A program made the translations under genes and the position numbers. From positions 62,001-126,000 of the forward strand of contig NZ_JASNJE010000008.1 in NCBI RefSeq assembly GCF_030164465.1: DNA of 64,000 nt, given 5' to 3'. This document shows positions 61,593 to 64,000 of the stretch, in pieces; position 1 is the first letter of the stretch, and each line of letters begins with the position of its first letter. The notes below the pieces were generated by a model, which was given only the letters and a program-made list of their open reading frames with translations, was not told where the DNA came from and searched no databases. The stretch is from Sedimentitalea xiamensis (GTDB lineage: Bacteria > Pseudomonadota > Alphaproteobacteria > Rhodobacterales > Rhodobacteraceae).

Positions 61593-62447
61593 GACCGCGT
61601 CCAGTTTCGTCACCAGCGCCGGATCACGCGCCTCGGGGGCGGTGAGGATGGCGTGATCCAGCGCCCTGTCGCAGCCGTGCGGGCAGGGCGCGCGGTCCGC
61701 GCCCAGCAGGGCCGGCAGCCGGCTGACCAGATCGCGGGCCTTTTCGGCATTGCCCATCAGCGTCGCGATGATCTGCGCGATATCGACCGCGCCATGGTCC
61801 GGATGCCAGCTGTCGTAATCGGTGATCATGGCGACCGAGGCATAGCAAAGTTCCGCCTCGCGGGCGAGCTTGGTCTCGGGCATGTTGGTCATGCCGATCA
61901 CGTCGCAGCCCCAGCTGTCGCGATACATCCGGGATTCCGCCAGGGTGGAGAATTGCGGGCCTTCCATCGCCAGATAGGTGCCGCCCTCGTGCACCGTGAT
62001 GCCGGCGTCGCGGGCGGCCGCGGCGCAGGCGGCCGAAAGACGCGGGCAGGTCGGGTGCGCGACGCTGACATGGCCGACGCAGCCGGTGCCGAAAAACGAT
62101 TTCTCGCGCGCGAAGGTGCGGTCGATGAACTGATCTACGACGACGAAATCGCCCGGAGCCAGGTCTTCGCGAAAGCTGCCGCAGGCCGACACGCTGACCA
62201 CGTCGGTGACGCCCAGCCGCTTCAGCGCATCAATATTGGCACGGTAGGGCACGGTGCTGGGGCTGTGCACGTGGCCGCGCCCGTGGCGCGGCAGGAACGC
62301 CATGGCGACCCCGTCCAGTTGCCCGGTCAGGATCGCGTCGGACGGTTTGCCCCAAGGGCCGGCGACCTCGGTCCATTCCGCGTTCCGAAGCCCGTCGATG
62401 TCGTAGACGCCCGAGCCGCCGATGATGCCGATCCTGGTCTGTGTCAT
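61572..62447 (-). CDS. mtnP: S-methyl-5'-thioadenosine phosphorylase
   Basis: Splits methylthioadenosine into adenine and 5-methylthioribose-1-phosphate, in polyamine and methionine recycling. The 291 residues have the PNP-superfamily features GIIGGSGVYDI at the start, PRHGRGHVHSPSTVPYRANI (about 60-79), SVSACGSFREDL and the MTNMPETKLAREAELCYASVAMITDYD region. ATG 62447 has GGGGAA upstream; the longer form from 62537 adds an arginine-rich leader absent in the family. Diverges from the SulP gene. Confidence 0.94.
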   Translation of the reverse strand: MTQTRIGIIGGSGVYDIDGLRNAEWTEVAGPWGKPSDAILTGQLDGVAMAFLPRHGRGHVHSPSTVPYRANIDALKRLGVTDVVSVSACGSFREDLAPGDFVVVDQFIDRTFAREKSFFGTGCVGHVSVAHPTCPRLSAACAAAARDAGITVHEGGTYLAMEGPQFSTLAESRMYRDSWGCDVIGMTNMPETKLAREAELCYASVAMITDYDSWHPDHGAVDIAQIIATLMGNAEKARDLVSRLPALLGADRAPCPHGCDRALDHAILTAPEARDPALVTKLDAVAGRVLG

Positions 62448-62566
62448 GGAAATTCCCCGTTCTGATCCGGCGGCAGCGTGGCGGCGGCAGCGCGGGAAAT
62501 CAACCGCCGAAACGCGGGCGGCGGGGCGGCGGCGCATTTCCCGTGGCGCGGGTCTGGCGCCCGCAC

Positions 62567-62588
62567 GTCATGGCCCGGCCGCCATGAC
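62567..62588. promoter_or_regulatory. 8-6-8 dyad between mtnP and the SulP gene
   Basis: GTCATGGC-N6-GCCATGAC, perfect arms, in the 248-base divergent gap, about 110 bases before the SulP start. Candidate operator or hairpin; two GCATGGCG direct repeats follow it. Confidence 0.35.
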
Positions 62589-62695
62589 CTGAGCGCATGG
62601 CGGCCTCCCGCCCGGCGGCATGGCGTTTTGGCCGCGAACCCTGTAAGCGACCCCTTTGCCGCGTGACCCGGCCCCAGCGAACAGGACTGATTTCC

Positions 62696-64000
62696 ATGCG
62701 CCGCGCCTTGATGGCCTCTTTTGCCAACCGTCTCGCCATGCCCGATCTGCGCTGGATGCCCGACGAAGGGCTGACCCCGTCGCGTCTGCGCATCGAGTTG
62801 CTGTCGGGGCTGACCGTGGCGCTGGCGCTGGTGCCGGAAGCGGTGGCCTTTGCCTTTGTCGCCGGGGTGCATCCGCTGGTGGGGCTTTATGCGGCCTTTC
62901 TCGTCGGGCTGATCACCGCGCTGATCGGCGGGCGACCGGGCATGATTTCCGGGGCGACGGGCGCGCTGGCGGTGGTGATGGTGGCGCTGGTGGCGGAACA
63001 CGGGGTCGAATACCTGTTCGCCACGGTGGTTCTCATGGGTCTCATGCAGATCTTTGCCGGGATCATGCGATGGGGCCGGTTCATCCGCCTGGTGCCGCAC
63101 CCGGTGATGCTCGGGTTCGTGAACGGGCTGGCGATCGTCATCTTCCTGGCGCAGCTGGGGCAGTTCAAGGTTCCGGGCAGCATGGTCAACACCGGGCACG
63201 GGGTCTCGGGCGGCGAATGGCTGAGCGGCGGACCGCTCTACCTGATGCTGAGCCTGGTGGTGCTGACCATGGTCGTCATCTGGATCATGCCGCGCGTCAC
63301 GCGGGTGATTCCGGCGCCGCTCGCCGGGATCGGCGTCGTCGCCACGCTGGTGATCGTGGCCGGGGTGGATGTGCCGCGGGTCGGCGATCTGGCGTCGATC
63401 CAGGGCGGATTGCCCTCGTTTCACATTCCGATGGTGCCGCCGACCTGGGAAACCCTGCGGATCATCCTGCCCTATTCGGTCATTCTGGCGGCAATCGGGC
63501 TGATCGAAAGCCTGCTGACGCTGAACCTGGTCGGGGACATCACCGGCAAGCGCGGCGGGGCGAGCCAGGAATGCGTGGCGCAGGGCGTGGCCAATACCGT
63601 GACCGGCTTTTTCGGCGGCATGGGCGGCTGCGCGATGATCGGGCAGTCGATGATCAACGTGAAATCCGGCGGGCGCACCCGCGTCGCCGGGATCGCGGCG
63701 GCGCTGTTCCTGCTGGTCTTCATCCTCTTTGCCGCGCCGGTGATCGAACTGATCCCGCTGGCGGCGCTGGTCGGGGTGATGTTCATGGTGGTGATCGGCA
63801 CCTTCGCCTGGAACAGCCTGACGATCCTGCGCAAGGTGCCGCTGACGGATGCGTTCGTGATCCTGCTGGTGACGGTGGTGACGGTGCTGGAAGACCTGGC
63901 CGTCGCCGTCGTGGTGGGCGTGATCGTGAGCGCGCTGGCCTATGCCTGGAACAACGCGCGGCGCATCCACGCCAAGACCTATGAAACGCCGGAAGGCGCC
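62696..64000 (+). CDS. SulP family anion transporter (5' part, cut by window edge)
   Basis: The first 435 codons of a SulP (SLC26-like) permease for sulfate, bicarbonate or another anion. The frame has no stop up to the last base. About twelve membrane helices are visible, with the signature [21 protein letters not shown] (about 37-57), [17 protein letters not shown]-like segment near 78-95 and [22 protein letters not shown] (about 310-331). The STAS domain, if any, would lie beyond the window. The start ATG 62696 has AGGAC upstream; the next ATG five codons on is the alternative. Confidence 0.9.
   Translation, partial: MRRALMASFANRLAMPDLRWMPDEGLTPSRLRIELLSGLTVALALVPEAVAFAFVAGVHPLVGLYAAFLVGLITALIGGRPGMISGATGALAVVMVALVAEHGVEYLFATVVLMGLMQIFAGIMRWGRFIRLVPHPVMLGFVNGLAIVIFLAQLGQFKVPGSMVNTGHGVSGGEWLSGGPLYLMLSLVVLTMVVIWIMPRVTRVIPAPLAGIGVVATLVIVAGVDVPRVGDLASIQGGLPSFHIPMVPPTWETLRIILPYSVILAAIGLIESLLTLNLVGDITGKRGGASQECVAQGVANTVTGFFGGMGGCAMIGQSMINVKSGGRTRVAGIAAALFLLVFILFAAPVIELIPLAALVGVMFMVVIGTFAWNSLTILRKVPLTDAFVILLVTVVTVLEDLAVAVVVGVIVSALAYAWNNARRIHAKTYETPEGA

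Overview
The window is chromosomal DNA of a GC-rich alphaproteobacterium, almost certainly a member of the Rhodobacteraceae (Roseobacter/Rhodobacter relatives). The basis is: a phosphatidylcholine synthase with the Pcs-type CDP-alcohol motif; a ctaC-ctaB-small ORF-ctaG-ctaE oxidase operon; the ruvCAB-ybgC-tolQRAB-pal-cpoB-tilS-ftsH run; a complete-looking tad pilus core; a GAAC-N7-GAAC SOS box of the alphaproteobacterial type; and a perfect TTGAT-N4-ATCAA FNR-type box. The genus cannot be fixed from the sequence alone. No tRNA, rRNA, IS element, prophage or CRISPR array was seen; this is mostly core genome.

Layout. 0.2-11 kb: a DMT transporter, ogt, a GreA/B-like factor, pcs, the xerC-DUF484 pair, transaldolase, priA, a YeeE/YedE sulfur transporter, an MFS transporter and prmA. 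11.2-11.5 kb: a DUF1127 mini-protein. 11.8-23.5 kb: one long plus-strand block for Holliday-junction processing (ruvCAB), the Tol-Pal envelope machine, tilS and ftsH, closed by a strong intrinsic terminator. 23.6-25.3 kb: a MOSC protein and folD, the latter behind a strongly structured leader. 25.6-28.8 kb: pdeM and its DEXH helicase (a DNA-repair pair) behind a perfect LexA box. 28.9-40.9 kb: the minus-strand tad locus (flp, cpaB, cpaC, an OmpA lipoprotein, cpaE, cpaF, tadB, tadC, two TPR lipoproteins, cpaA and an uncharacterised AAA+ ATPase). 41.2-47.5 kb: a lytic transglycosylase, scoAB, topA and dprA. 47.8-56.2 kb: tldD diverging from the cytochrome aa3 subunit II/III and assembly operon, then surf1, thrC and an M16 protease. 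56.2-64 kb: a GNAT enzyme, an MBL-fold protein, a GlcD-type oxidase, apt, a LysE exporter, a small secreted Cys-rich peptide with a membrane-anchored partner, mtnP and a SulP transporter cut by the window edge.

How parts work together. RuvC, RuvA, RuvB, XerC, PriA, DprA, TopA and the PdeM-helicase pair make this a region rich in DNA processing genes. TolQRA with TolB, Pal and CpoB form one envelope-constriction complex encoded in order. The tad genes encode a pilus secretion machine: CpaA (prepilin peptidase), Flp (pilin), CpaF (motor), TadB/C (platform), CpaC (secretin), CpaB and CpaE. No TadE/F/G pseudopilin and no CpaD is present.

The least explained elements are: the AAA+ ATPase attached to the tad locus; the Cys-rich peptide/268-residue partner pair with two 6-6-6 dyads in front of it; the flp-cpaB spacer full of palindromes; the folD leader; and the region upstream of dprA, with three GTGCATAC repeats at 11-bp period and a CtrA-like site. 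None of these proves a new system; they are the places to look.
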